Of a DNA stretch of 48,828 nucleotides, positions 8,941 to 19,600 are shown piece after piece (the stretch's first letter is position 1; each line of letters begins with the position of its first letter). The position numbers were made by a program, and so were the translations under genes. The stretch is taken from contig JAIDUZ010000051.1 in the NCBI GenBank assembly GCA_029059935.1, positions 1 through 48,828 on the forward strand. The letters run 5' to 3'. A model generated the notes under the pieces. The model saw only the letters and a program-made list of their open reading frames with translations, did not search any database and was not told where the DNA came from. The stretch is from Alistipes sp. Its GTDB lineage: Bacteria; Bacteroidota; Bacteroidia; Bacteroidales; Rikenellaceae.

Positions 8941-10874
8941 CGCTCTTCGGTCAGCTGCTGAATCCGACGGGGAATCTCCGTATTGGGATAAGTGCCGCAG
9001 AAAGCGTCGGCGCCGGGTCCGTAGGCGAATACGGGAAGCATGGCGGGCGTGTGGTCGTCGGAGATGTAGAGACCCATCACGCGGCCCGTATGCTCGTCGC
9101 CGTCGATGACCGTCAGACCGCCCGTCTCGTGGTCGGCCGTAACGATGACCAGGGTTTCGCCGTTGGAATCGGCAAACTTCAGGGCCTCGGCGATCGCCAG
9201 GTCGAAGCTCAGCGTCTCGATGATCGACCCCGGCATGCAGCGCGAATGGCCCGCATAGTCGATTTTGGCGCCCTCAACCATCAGGAAGAAGCCGTCGCCG
9301 CCGCACTGCTGCAACTTGGCAATGGAAGCCCGCGTGGCCTCGGCCAGCAGGCCGAGGTTCTTCTCCTCGGCGGCATCGCCCATCTCCTCGTCGATGCAGA
9401 TGACCTTGCCCTCCGAGCGCCCGATGTCGGACACCGAACGGACGAAGTCGTACTGCTTTTCGAGCTGTGCGACCAGGTCGATGCCGTCGTGGCGGCGCGT
9501 GAACTCACGGATGCCGCTGCCGCACAGCAGGTCGATATGGCCGTCGAGCAGGCAGCGCGTCAGTTCGTCGGCATTGTCGCGCTCGACCGAATGGCCGTAG
9601 AAAGCCGTCGGCGTGGCGTCGACCGCATTGCCCAGCGTCACAACGCCGACCGACCGGCCCCGGCCGTGGAAAAAGTCGCTCAGCGAGGGATAGGGCTCGC
9701 CCGCGGCATTGGCGGCGATATGGCGGTTGTCGTGGCGCTCTCCCGTGGCCAGCGCACTGCCGGCGGCGGCCGAGTCGGTGGTGAAGGAGTCGAGCGCCTG
9801 ATTCTGCTGGAGTCCGATGTGATTCATGGCCAGCATCGTCAGCCCTTTGTTGGCATAGGCGGCCGCCATGATTTGCGGCAGGCCCATGCCGTCGCCGATA
9901 AGGAAAATCACGTTCTTGACAACCCCCTTGCCGCCGTCGTTGAGATAGGTCGGCTCATAGAGCGCGATGCCTTTCGAAAGCTGGAGCTTGTCGTTCTGGA
10001 AACCCCGGAAGTCGCGCGTGGTCTTGTCCAGCCGCCTGGTGCCCGTCACGCCGGCCGCCGCATCGCGGTGCTCGCCGATGCAGAAGTTCTTGTTGCCGAA
10101 ATCGGAGAAGAAGGCGGCGACGGTCTCCGGACGATCGGTGTTGACATAGTCGATGCCCATGTTGTAGAACGTGTAGTAGACCGTCGTACCCTCCGGAGCG
10201 CTCCAGAAACGCACGGGTTTGCCCCAGTCGTGCGCCCGCCCGATGATGCGTTCCAGCTTTTCGCGCTCCGCGGGCAAGATGGCGCCCTTGCCGTTCCAGG
10301 TCGAATAGGCCCGGAAATTGGCGCTGACGAGCGCGATGCGCTCCAGCTGCTCGGGGGTGTAGTCGGCATCCCACTCGCCGTCGAAACCGACGTAGGCGGG
10401 ATACTTCGCGAAGTCGGCCGGCCGGGGCACGCGGCCCGTCACGGCGATGCGCACGGCGGCCGGGTTGCGCGTCACGTCGAACACGTCGGGATAGCGGTCG
10501 AGCAGCTTCGTCACGGCCCGCAGCGTCGCGTCGGTCTCCGACTTGAGCTCCACGAGCAGCTGCAAGGTCTCGTCGGAATCGCGGTAGGCGCGGCCGCCGT
10601 TGCGTCGGAAGAGTGTCACGATGGGTTCGACGTAGAGCGCCTCGAAACTCATCTCGGGCGTCAGGTCCTCGACCTCGTGCCCCACCAGCAGCCGGCCCTT
10701 GTGCAGGAAAACGTCGGCCTCGATGGAGGCCACGCCCTGCGAATAGGCCTGATAGAAAGGCACGCGGCGGGTGTAGTCGTTATGCGAATGGATCAGCACG
10801 GGCCGCTCGGCGAACGCCGCCGTACAGACCCCCACGGCTGCGACGAGCAGCCCTATCTTCCATATGTTTTTCAT
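8937..10874 (-). CDS. GDPD/PI-PLC-like phosphodiesterase fused to alkaline phosphatase
   Basis: 645-residue exported protein (signal peptide 1-22, ending TAAFA). Residues about 27-260 look like the glycerophosphodiester phosphodiesterase/PI-PLC superfamily, closest in style to AIM6-like proteins: HSHNDY near the start, then SIEADVFL and VGHE. Residues about 315-640 are an alkaline phosphatase: IFLIGDGMG metal motif, nucleophile Ser368 in TDSAAAG, and TADHETGG. Together it could cut a phosphodiester to a phosphomonoester and then release phosphate. Both active-site sets look intact. Its location between glycosidases in a PUL suggests a phosphodiester-bearing glycan. The substrate is inferred, not shown. 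Confidence 0.9.
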   Translation of the reverse strand: MKNIWKIGLLVAAVGVCTAAFAERPVLIHSHNDYTRRVPFYQAYSQGVASIEADVFLHKGRLLVGHEVEDLTPEMSFEALYVEPIVTLFRRNGGRAYRDSDETLQLLVELKSETDATLRAVTKLLDRYPDVFDVTRNPAAVRIAVTGRVPRPADFAKYPAYVGFDGEWDADYTPEQLERIALVSANFRAYSTWNGKGAILPAEREKLERIIGRAHDWGKPVRFWSAPEGTTVYYTFYNMGIDYVNTDRPETVAAFFSDFGNKNFCIGEHRDAAAGVTGTRRLDKTTRDFRGFQNDKLQLSKGIALYEPTYLNDGGKGVVKNVIFLIGDGMGLPQIMAAAYANKGLTMLAMNHIGLQQNQALDSFTTDSAAAGSALATGERHDNRHIAANAAGEPYPSLSDFFHGRGRSVGVVTLGNAVDATPTAFYGHSVERDNADELTRCLLDGHIDLLCGSGIREFTRRHDGIDLVAQLEKQYDFVRSVSDIGRSEGKVICIDEEMGDAAEEKNLGLLAEATRASIAKLQQCGGDGFFLMVEGAKIDYAGHSRCMPGSIIETLSFDLAIAEALKFADSNGETLVIVTADHETGGLTVIDGDEHTGRVMGLYISDDHTPAMLPVFAYGPGADAFCGTYPNTEIPRRIQQLTEER

Positions 10875-10895
10875 GGCGAAGAATGATTTTCGAGA

Positions 10896-11738
10896 TTATT
10901 TTACGAAGCGCACGGAGGCCATCACCGGAGCATGGTCGGAGACATAGCCGCCGTCGAGCGTGTCGGGCAGCACTTCGTAGCTGTCGACGCTCAGGGCATC
11001 GTTGACGAAGATGTAGTCGAGCAGCGGACGGCGCTCCTCGGGAATCTCGCCGAAGTCGGCGAAACTCCACGCCGTGCCGGCCGTACGGGCGGCCACGCCC
11101 TTGACATCGTGGAGAATGCCCGACTGCTGGACGTGGGCGATCACCGACGACTCCGGCGTCGAATTGAAATCGCCGGTCAGCACCACGGGACGTCCGCCGC
11201 GCAAGGCATCGATGCGCTCCAGCAGCAGGGCGATGCCCTTGTCGCGGGCCACCTGCCCCACATGGTCGAGGTGGGTGTTGATGAAGAGGAATTCGCGTCC
11301 GCCGTCGCGCAACACGACCCACGTGGCGATGCGCTCGCAGGCGCCGTCCCACCCTTTCGAACCGGCAACCTCGGGGGTCTCGCTCAGCCAGAACGTGCCC
11401 GAATCGAGCAGCGTGAAGCGTTGGCGGCGGAAGAACACGGGGTTGAACTCGCCGGCATCGGCGCCATCCTCGCGGCCCACGCCGACACACTCGTATTCAG
11501 GCAGCAGGGCGGCCAAATCGTTGCGCTGACCGACCAGCAGCTCCTGGGCCCCGAACACGTCGACGTCGTGCGACCGGACGACCTCGGCCACCCGCTCGCG
11601 GCGGAAACGCCAGTTGTTCGGCCCGTCGTCGGGATTATCGTAACGCATGTTGAACGTCATGACGTTCATCTCGGCGGATTCGGGGGCGTTGCAGGCGACC
11701 GCCGCGACCGCAACCAACAGCATAAGCAAGCGTTTCAT
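10896..11738 (-). CDS. endonuclease/exonuclease/phosphatase (EEP) family lipoprotein
   Basis: 280 residues beginning MKRLLMLLVAVAAVAC, a lipoprotein signal with Cys16 as lipid site. EEP-fold motifs are in order: FNMRY, GAQE (metal-binding Glu), NTHLDHVG, TGDFNSTP and the terminal SDHAPV catalytic pair. Family members include nucleases, sphingomyelinases and inositol phosphatases. A surface lipoprotein in a glycan locus is more likely to act on a phosphodiester or phospholipid head group than on DNA, but this is inference. It is 21 bp upstream of the GDPD/phosphatase fusion and 56 bp downstream of the GH92 gene. Confidence 0.9.
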   Translation of the reverse strand: MKRLLMLLVAVAAVACNAPESAEMNVMTFNMRYDNPDDGPNNWRFRRERVAEVVRSHDVDVFGAQELLVGQRNDLAALLPEYECVGVGREDGADAGEFNPVFFRRQRFTLLDSGTFWLSETPEVAGSKGWDGACERIATWVVLRDGGREFLFINTHLDHVGQVARDKGIALLLERIDALRGGRPVVLTGDFNSTPESSVIAHVQQSGILHDVKGVAARTAGTAWSFADFGEIPEERRPLLDYIFVNDALSVDSYEVLPDTLDGGYVSDHAPVMASVRFVK

Positions 11739-11794
11739 ATGATTCTATTGTTTTTCAATGACCTTGTTTTCCAAGTCCGGCACTGCGCGCCGGC

Positions 11795-14680
11795 CTATCG
11801 TACATAGAGATTGCCGGCCGGAACCGGTTCGAACCGCTCCGCACCGGGAGCCCGCCAGCCCCACGAAAGCTCCTCGCCCTCGTAGTCCTCGAAGTAGAGC
11901 AGCCGATAGGGGTGCAGGCCGGCTTCGAGCGCCACACGCCCGGTGGCCGTCACGGCGGCATGCGAACCGTCGTTGTCGACCACCTTGCGGCCGCCGACAT
12001 AGAGCATGCTGCCGTCGTCGCTGCGGGTCGCAAACTCCCAGATTCCGGTTTCGGGAATGCGGATCAAGCCCTCGAACACATAGCCGAAGTGGTCGGGCTG
12101 CCGGGCTTCGGCAATCGACGGTTCGGCCATCGTTCCGGAGGCGGCGAGACGTCCCCGTGCGATGTCGTCCACGGCGGAGAACTCGCCCTCGTAGTAGCGG
12201 TAGCGAACGCCCGGCACCGTTGCGACGGCCGCCGCAGGACGCATGAACACGGCCTTCTCGGCCTGCAACGTCATCACGGCACTGGGGGCTGCCCCGGCCT
12301 TGAAGCCGCGGGCCCGGAGCGTCAGCGAACGGTCGACGCGGATGGGGGCGGTATGGAGCGGCGAAGACTCCGACGGCTCGCTGCCGTCGAGCGTGTAGCG
12401 GATTTCGGCACCCGGAGTCGTCGTATGCAGTTCGACGTCGACAGGCTCGGTGAAAAGACTCAGGTTCTGCGTCGTATAGGGAATCGAAACCGCCTCGCCG
12501 CACGTAAGCGACATGGGGGCCGGCACAACGCGTTCGACAGCGGGCTGCGGCTGCATGACGAAGTGCAGCCGTCCGCCCTGCATCAGTCGCTCGTAGGTGA
12601 GGCAACCGGCATCGACCGGCTCGCCGTCGAACTCCACGCGGCCGACATAGCGGTTGCGGGCCGGGTTGTCGGCCGTCACGGTGAGCGTCTTGCCGCCGGC
12701 CAGCCGCACCGTGGCCTTGTCGAAGAGCGGTGCGGTCAGCACGAACTCGTTCGACCCGGGGCAGACGGGATAGAAGCCCAGCGACGAAAAGAGATACCAG
12801 GCCGACATCTGGCCGCAGTCCTCGTTGCCGATGATTCCCTCCGGCGTGGGTGCATACATTTCGGCGAGCAGCCGGCGCGTCAGCTCCTGGGTCTTCCAGG
12901 GCTGGCCGACGTAGTTGTAGAGGTAGGCCATGTGGTGGCTCGGCTCGTTGCCGTGGGCATACTGCCCCATCAGGCCCGTGATGTCGCTCAGGCCGACCTC
13001 CGCGTCCGATTCGAGCGTGAAAAGGCGGTCGAGCTGTTCGACGAACGCCTCGCGGCCGCCCATGAGCTGCACCAGCCCGTTGACGTCGTGGGGCACGAAG
13101 AAACGATACTGCCACGGCGTAGCCTCGGTGTAGTCGCGTCCGGCGACGAACTCCTCGAAAGGCGTCGTCCAGCCTCCGTCGGCCCGATGGCCGCGGAAAA
13201 AGCCCGTAGAACCGTCGAAGACATGCACGTAGTTGAGCGCCCAGGCGTAGTAGCGTTCGGCGATGTCCCTATGCCCCAGCGCCTCGGCCATGCGGGCCAG
13301 GGCCCAGTCGTCGTAGGCGTATTCGAGCGTGCAGGAGACCGACTCGCGGCAGACGTTGGACGGAATGAAACCCAGCGTCGTATAGTGGTCCGAACCTTTG
13401 CCGTTGATGTTCGACGAACGGACCATGGCATCGAGCGCCCCCTCGGCATCGAAGTCGCGGATGCCCTTCATGTAGGCGTCGGCAATGACCGACACGGCGT
13501 GGTAGCCGATCATCGTCCCCGTTTCGCCCGACGAAAGGGGCCAGATGGGCAGCTCGCCCGTGCAGTCGTACATGTCGAGCATGCTGCGGATCATCTCCGC
13601 GACGAACTCCGTGTCGACGAGCGTCTGCCACGGATGCCAGGCCCGGAACGTATCCCACAACGAGAAGGTGGAATAGTAGTTCCGGCCGTCGGGCATGCGT
13701 CCGACCGTACCGTCGTGGCGGCGGTATTCGCCGTTGACGTCGCTCTGGATGTTGGGCGTGAGTTTGGTGTGATAGTGCGCCGTATAGAACACCGTGCGCT
13801 CGTCGCGCGTGCCGCCCTCGACGACAACATCGCTCAGGGCCTCGCGCCACAGGGCGACGGCCTGCGCATGCACGGCGTCGAAATCGAGCCGGGGGACCTC
13901 CGTGACGGCGTTCAAGGCGGCGTTGTCGGCGCTCACCGACGACAGGCCAACGGCCACGGTCAGGGTGTCGACATCCGGAGCGAACGTCAGCACGGCCTGC
14001 CGGTCGTCCAGCAGCTGCACATCGGCGAACGGCTCCGAGAAACGGGCCGCGAACCAGACGTAATGGTCGGGCACCCACCCCTGCGTACGGCGCATGCCGC
14101 GCAGCTCGGTATCGGAGACCTGCTCCAAGGCACGCATGTCGACCGATTCCTCGGTGATGGTGTGCATCAGATCGACCACCACGCGGCGCGGGCCCTCGCC
14201 ATGGAACGCATAGCGGTGCACGCCCGTACGGGGTGCGGCCGTCAGCTCGACGTCGATGCCCTCACCGGGCAGCTCCACCGCATAGTAACCGCACGAAGCG
14301 CGCTCGCGGTCATGGGAGAAAGCATAGGGCTTCAACTCGAAGAGCCCGTCGCGGACGACATCGTCGCGCAAGGTGGGATAGAAGAGAATATCGCCCAGGT
14401 CGGCGCATCCCGTACCGCTGAGATGCGTATGGGAAAAGCCGTCGATGGTGCGGTCGTCGTAGTGGTATCCGGCGCAGGCGTCCCAGTTGTTCGCCCGCGT
14501 ATCGGGGCTGAGCTGCACCATGCCGAAAGGGATCGTGGCTCCGGGATAGGTGTGGCCGTGGAATCCGGTTCCGATGAAGGGATCCACGTAATCGACCGGC
14601 TCGGCCGGAGCGACGGAGCAGGCGGCGAACAGCAAGGCGCAGGCGCCTGCCAAACAATTGCGATAGATGTGATGATTCAT
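11795..14680 (-). CDS. GH92 alpha-mannosidase with C-terminal PA14 domain
   Basis: 961-residue lipoprotein (signal peptide with cysteine at AACS), start at 14680. Residues about 25-700 are GH92, calcium-dependent exo-alpha-mannosidases that trim host N-glycans. Signatures are VDPFIGTGFHGHTYPGA near the N-terminus, GFSHTHLSGTG, and IIGNEDCGQMSAWY with the probable catalytic acid. Most GH92 proteins stop near residue 750. This one continues with a CHB_HEX_C/Fn3-associated type segment (about 730-800, IRYTLDGSEP) and a PA14-like beta domain (about 825-961, FATRSDDGSMLYVGG), which may bind carbohydrate. A 265-bp gap with a strong hairpin separates it from susD. Confidence 0.95.
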   Translation of the reverse strand: MNHHIYRNCLAGACALLFAACSVAPAEPVDYVDPFIGTGFHGHTYPGATIPFGMVQLSPDTRANNWDACAGYHYDDRTIDGFSHTHLSGTGCADLGDILFYPTLRDDVVRDGLFELKPYAFSHDRERASCGYYAVELPGEGIDVELTAAPRTGVHRYAFHGEGPRRVVVDLMHTITEESVDMRALEQVSDTELRGMRRTQGWVPDHYVWFAARFSEPFADVQLLDDRQAVLTFAPDVDTLTVAVGLSSVSADNAALNAVTEVPRLDFDAVHAQAVALWREALSDVVVEGGTRDERTVFYTAHYHTKLTPNIQSDVNGEYRRHDGTVGRMPDGRNYYSTFSLWDTFRAWHPWQTLVDTEFVAEMIRSMLDMYDCTGELPIWPLSSGETGTMIGYHAVSVIADAYMKGIRDFDAEGALDAMVRSSNINGKGSDHYTTLGFIPSNVCRESVSCTLEYAYDDWALARMAEALGHRDIAERYYAWALNYVHVFDGSTGFFRGHRADGGWTTPFEEFVAGRDYTEATPWQYRFFVPHDVNGLVQLMGGREAFVEQLDRLFTLESDAEVGLSDITGLMGQYAHGNEPSHHMAYLYNYVGQPWKTQELTRRLLAEMYAPTPEGIIGNEDCGQMSAWYLFSSLGFYPVCPGSNEFVLTAPLFDKATVRLAGGKTLTVTADNPARNRYVGRVEFDGEPVDAGCLTYERLMQGGRLHFVMQPQPAVERVVPAPMSLTCGEAVSIPYTTQNLSLFTEPVDVELHTTTPGAEIRYTLDGSEPSESSPLHTAPIRVDRSLTLRARGFKAGAAPSAVMTLQAEKAVFMRPAAAVATVPGVRYRYYEGEFSAVDDIARGRLAASGTMAEPSIAEARQPDHFGYVFEGLIRIPETGIWEFATRSDDGSMLYVGGRKVVDNDGSHAAVTATGRVALEAGLHPYRLLYFEDYEGEELSWGWRAPGAERFEPVPAGNLYVR

Positions 14681-14890
14681 GTTCTGTCTCTGTTTCGGAA
14701 CAATCGGAGTCGGGAAGCAGGCGGCCGCATCCGTCCGCGTCTCCGCGTCGTTGTGGCACCTTCGCACTACCAACGCCCCCGCCCTCGGGCGGGATCGGTC
14801 GCAGCGGAAGCAACGGCGAAGCATCGCAGCACGGAAACCGGCATGCCCGGCGACGTCCTCGACACCCGGCGCCGAATCCGGCAATCGGAA

Positions 14891-14937
14891 CGATTCGCGA
14901 AAGCAGACACCCCGAAGGGTGTCCGCTTTACGAATCG
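14891..14937 (-). terminator. strong hairpin with UUCG loop between susD and the GH92 gene
   Basis: In the minus-strand transcript an extended stem (CGATTCG outer arms, GCGGACACCC / GGGTGTCTGC inner arms) closes a TTCG tetraloop, an exceptionally stable form. No long U tract follows. It sits 9 bases after the susD stop. It may act as a partial terminator or as a 3' stabiliser that keeps susCD mRNA more abundant than the downstream enzyme mRNA. Confidence 0.65.
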
Positions 14938-14945
14938 CAGGTTCA

Positions 14946-16616
14946 TCAATAACCGTCGGGCTGGCGCCATGCGCCGCCGGCCTTCACGATCTCCTGGGGA
15001 GGATAGGGGAAGACGATGCACTTGGGAGTCCACGTACGCGTGTTCTCGCCCATCGGCCAAATCTCCTTGACCGTGCAGTTCGGGTTGAACTCGTCATCGC
15101 CCGTCTTGTCGGGCACGTTGCCCCGCGTCTTGCGCGACAGGATTTCGGTCTCGCCCCAGCGCTTCAGGTCCATGAAACGGTCGGTGAACTCGAAAGCCAG
15201 CTCGCAGCGGCGCTCGTGCTTGAGGTCTTCCATCGTAGCGCTCGCATAGAAGTTGTCGCCCAGGCCGGCACGCGCGGCCAGCCGGTTGAGCTCCTTGGCG
15301 GCATCGCCGCCCTTGCCCTGCTGAATCAGCGCCTCGGCCTTGAAGAGCACCATCTCGGCATGACGGATCAGCGGCACGTTGAGGTTGGTCGTGGGCCAGT
15401 CGCCGTTGACCGAGATGTAGGGATTCGACTCGGCCGTAGCCTGCGTATCCTTCGTTATACCATCCTCCTTGTACTTCTTTTCACCGTAGGAATAGGGCTC
15501 CATCCACTTGGCTATCGAGTAGCCCGAGAGGCATTTGTCGCCGTTCTCCGAATAACGATGCGCAGCGTCGCCGAAGAAAGTGAAGGTGTTGATTTCGGGC
15601 TGATAACCGATAATGTTGTGCTTGAGTCGCTTGTCGGCGGGATTCTTCACATACTCCTCGTAGATGTCGTGCGTGGGTTTGATGGAACCCCAGCCGTTGT
15701 AGAAACCCCAGGCCTTGTTGCGCAGGCAGATGCCCGGGAACTCGCTGCCGCCCGGCGTGGCACCGCCGACCGAAGTCACCGACCAGATGTACTCCGAAGA
15801 GTAGTTGTTGGCAATCTTGAACGGATCGGCACTGTCGGGGAGCAGGTCGCGGCCGCACTCCGATTCGAGCTTGTCGACCATCGGCGGAATCAACGCCCAC
15901 TTCGACGAATCCCAATAAGCCCAGTAGGCCCACACCTTGACCATCAGCGCATAGGCGGCGGCCTTGTGAGCGCGGCCCTGGTTGTCGGCGCCGTAGGTCT
16001 CGAAGAGCGGCAGGCGCTCGGCAGCCTTTTCGAGGTCGGAGACAATCATCTCGTAGTTCTTCACGACGCTCTCCTGCTGCTTGTAAATCTGGTTGTTCCA
16101 ACCGCCCTCGAAACTCTCCCAGGGCTCGTAGGGAACACCGAGTTTGTCCGTACCGTGGCGATAGGCGATGTGGAAGTGGAGGAACGCACGCATGAAATAG
16201 GCCTCGCCCAACGTACGCTTCTCGACGGCCGAGAGGTTGCCCTCGCCCTTCTGCAAGAGCGACTGGATGATCCACTGCGCGTTGGCCATGTACTCGTAGA
16301 GGTAGGACCACGCCTCGCGGATGGGCGACTCGTCGCCCGTGAAGTTCAGGGTTTCGAGCGAGCTCCAGCGCGACTGCGTAAACACGATGTCGTCGCCGCA
16401 GGCCTGCTCCCAGATGAAGTTGCGGCCCCACATCGGGTCGCCCAGACCGAAGATGCGGTAGACACCGTCCATGGCGTCGGTGGCATCCTTGTCCGTCTTG
16501 AAGAATCCGCTCTGGCTCGGATAGCCCTCGGGCTGCACGTCGAGGAAGTCGGCGCACGAATTCATCGCCAGCACGGTCGACAGCAATGCAAAGGCAGCTA
16601 TGATCTTTCTTTTCAT
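14946..16616 (-). CDS. SusD/RagB-family surface glycan-binding lipoprotein
   Basis: 556 residues. Signal peptide with lipobox and Cys21 (AMNSCADF), followed by the SusD-typical start FLDVQPEGYPSQSGFF. The body is the helical TPR-rich SusD fold, ending in the conserved pattern of a metal- or proline-rich tail. SusD proteins cap the SusC channel and capture oligosaccharides at the cell surface. It lies 20 bp downstream of susC in the same operon. Ligand specificity cannot be read from sequence, but the downstream GH92 and GH20 genes suggest a mannose/GlcNAc glycan. Confidence 0.95.
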   Translation of the reverse strand: MKRKIIAAFALLSTVLAMNSCADFLDVQPEGYPSQSGFFKTDKDATDAMDGVYRIFGLGDPMWGRNFIWEQACGDDIVFTQSRWSSLETLNFTGDESPIREAWSYLYEYMANAQWIIQSLLQKGEGNLSAVEKRTLGEAYFMRAFLHFHIAYRHGTDKLGVPYEPWESFEGGWNNQIYKQQESVVKNYEMIVSDLEKAAERLPLFETYGADNQGRAHKAAAYALMVKVWAYWAYWDSSKWALIPPMVDKLESECGRDLLPDSADPFKIANNYSSEYIWSVTSVGGATPGGSEFPGICLRNKAWGFYNGWGSIKPTHDIYEEYVKNPADKRLKHNIIGYQPEINTFTFFGDAAHRYSENGDKCLSGYSIAKWMEPYSYGEKKYKEDGITKDTQATAESNPYISVNGDWPTTNLNVPLIRHAEMVLFKAEALIQQGKGGDAAKELNRLAARAGLGDNFYASATMEDLKHERRCELAFEFTDRFMDLKRWGETEILSRKTRGNVPDKTGDDEFNPNCTVKEIWPMGENTRTWTPKCIVFPYPPQEIVKAGGAWRQPDGY

Positions 16617-16636
16617 GTTGTTCTGAAGTTAGGAGG

Positions 16637-19600
16637 TTAGTAAGTCAGTCTGATACCGAACGACATCACGCGCGATACGGGATACTTGCCGCTGTCGAGA
16701 CCCCAGCCGCCGACCTCGGGATCCATGCCCGAATAGTTGGTGAAGGTATAGAGGTTCTCGGCGCTGAAATATACCGACAGCGAGCTGTTGCGCGAAGCGA
16801 AGTGACGGCTGCGGCGCAGCAGGCGCGACAGGTCGTAGGCGACCGATACGTTCTTGATACGCAGGTAGGAAGCATCCTCCAGGTACCAGTCGGACATGGT
16901 GGTGAAGTTGCCGTTGGGGTCCTGCGAATTGATGCGCGGGATGTCCGAACCGCGGTTCTCGGGCGACCAGGCGCCGAGAATGTCGCGCGAACGGTTGAAG
17001 AGGCCCTCGGCTTCGTTCAGGTAGGTGAACTTGGTGGCGTTGAAAGCCTTCGAACGGGCTGCGCCCTGCAACATCACACCGAACGAAAGGTCTTTCCATG
17101 TGAAGCCGGCCGAGAGGGCGAACGTCATTTTCGGCATGTAGCTGCCCAGGTAGAAACGGTCCTCGCTGTCGATCTTGCCGTCGCCGTTCTTGTCGATGAA
17201 CTTCAGGTCGCCGGCCTTGGCGCTGGGCTGGATGCGGTTGCCGTCCTTGTCGACATAGGCGGCGGCCTCCTCGTCGCTCTGGAAGATACCGGCCGACTTG
17301 ATGAGATAGTAGGAGTAGAGCGGCTCGCCCTCGGCGGTCTGGTAGATGGGACCCTGGCCGCGGAAATAACCGCCGTGCGACCAGACGGCCTTCGAACCGT
17401 CCTCGTTGCGGACGCCGATGTCCGAAACCCAGTTCTTCAGCACGGAGAAGTTGCCGTTGACATAGTAGCTCCAATCCTTGTTGACCTGGTCTTTCCACGT
17501 AACCGAGAGTTCGAAACCGCGGTTGCGGATTTCACCCAGGTTGAGCGTCGGAGCACCCAGACCCATGGCATCGGGCCAACCCATCGTCTGCGACTGAATC
17601 AGGTCGTAGGTGCGCTTCCAGTAGACGTCGGCGCCGATCGACAGCCGTCCGCGGAACATGTCGATGTCGAGACCGAGGTCGGTCTGCTCGGAAGTCTCCC
17701 ACGACAGGTTGAGGTTGCGCGACACAGGATAGACACGGTTGTTGTTGGGCTGCCCGGCCACCTGGCCGCGGTCATTACCCTTGTTGTAAATGCCGAGCGT
17801 AGCGGCGCCATAGGCGTAACCGATGGAACCGAGGTTGCCGATACGGCCCCACGAAGCACGCAGCTTGAGCAGCGTCACGACGTCGTTCTTGGCGAAGAAA
17901 GGTTCGCTCGAAATCTTCCATGCGCCCGTCACGGCGGGGAAGTCGGCGCTCTTGTGACCTGCCGGCAGACGGCCCGCATAGTCGCGGCGCCACGAAGCGG
18001 TCACGAAGTAACGGTCATCGAAGCTGTACGACAGACGGCCTACCAGCGCCACGTTGTTGTCGGGGCTGTCGAAGCTGTCCTCCGGGTTCTCGAACTCGGT
18101 GGCGTTGTTCAGATACTGGTAGATGTCGGATTCGTTCTCCAGACCGTGGGCCACCACCCAGAACGAGCGGCCGCGCTGCTTGCTGGCCGTGGTGGCGAAC
18201 AAGGCGCCCACCGTATGGCGGCCGAACGTATTGTCGTAGGTCAGTGCGTTCTCGGTCTCCCAGAAGTAGAAATCCGAGCTCTGGTATTCCAGCGTATTGG
18301 TCAGCACGGGTTTGCCCGGCTCGGTGGTGCGGGGCGTGAACTTCTTGAAGAAGAGGTCTTCGTTGCGATAGGTGAAGCGGCTGTTGAACTTCAGACCCGG
18401 CAGGATGTTGGCGATGGTCAGGTTGGTCGTGGACGACATCTTCTGACGCTTGTTGATCTCGCTGTGGGCATTCAGCACGCGCAGCGGGTTGAGCTGGTCG
18501 CCGTGCAGACCGGCCACGTCGCTGCCGATCTCCGACGTACCGCCGAACGAACCGTCGTCGTAATAGGCCCGGGCGCTGCGGGGCATCGACATGGCGAGCC
18601 AGATGACGCCCTGGTAGCCGCTGTCGGTGTTGGTGCCGCGCGACTTGTTGTTCGAGTACATGAAATCCTCCGAAATCGTCAGCCAGTCGGTGACCTTGTA
18701 GTTACCGTTGTAACGCAGGCTGGCGGTCTTGTTGAAGGTGCTCTGCAAGGTACCCTCCTCGTTGGCATAGTTGAACGACACGCGGTTGGCGAAACGATCC
18801 GTACCGCCCTGCACCGACACCTGGTGACGCTGGAAGAGCGCCGTGCGGAACACTTCGTCCATCCAGTCGGTGCGCGTCTGCGACATTTCGGGCGAATCCC
18901 ACAGCGTGGGCAGCGACAGCCCGTTGACGGCCAGACCTTTCGTACGCACCGCACGCTCCTCCTCGACGGTCAGCGACTGCGGGAGGTTGGTAGCCTGGCG
19001 CACGCCGTAGGTACCGTCGTAGCTGACCGACACGCCGCCGGCCTTGGCTTTCTTGGTCGTGACGAGGATAACGCCGGCGGCACCCGACTGGGCACCGTAG
19101 ATGGCTGCCGAAGCGGCATCCTTCAGCACGACCATCGACTCGATGTCGTTGATGTTGAGCGGCGCATTGGGCACACCGTCGACCACCCACAGCACGCTCT
19201 CGCCCGACTGCGAACCGACGCCGCGCACCGTCACGGAGGGAGTGGCCGTCGGGTCGCCGCCCTGGGCCACGATCGTGACACCCGGCATCTGGCCCTGGAG
19301 CATGTTTTCGATGGTGCTGACCGGACGGGCCTTGTTGGCCTCCACGTTGTCGAGCACACCCACCGAAGTCGAGAGGTCGGCCCTGCGTGCTGCGGCACCG
19401 AAGCCGAGCACCACGACATCTTCGAGCGTCTGGGCATCCTCCTCCAGAACGATGCGGAGGTTCGACATGGCGGCGGTGACGGGGAGCTGCTGCGGCTTGT
19501 AGCCGATATACGACACTTCGAGCACGGCAGGCGAACCCGGCACCGTCAGCTCGAAGGCGCCCGCCGCGTCGGTCGAAGCGCCGACGGAGGTACCCTGAAC

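Noticed and set aside
11912..15070. 1052-codon plus-strand ORF opposite the GH92 gene
   Set aside because: Antisense shadow of a well-supported GH92 gene, with no domain signature.
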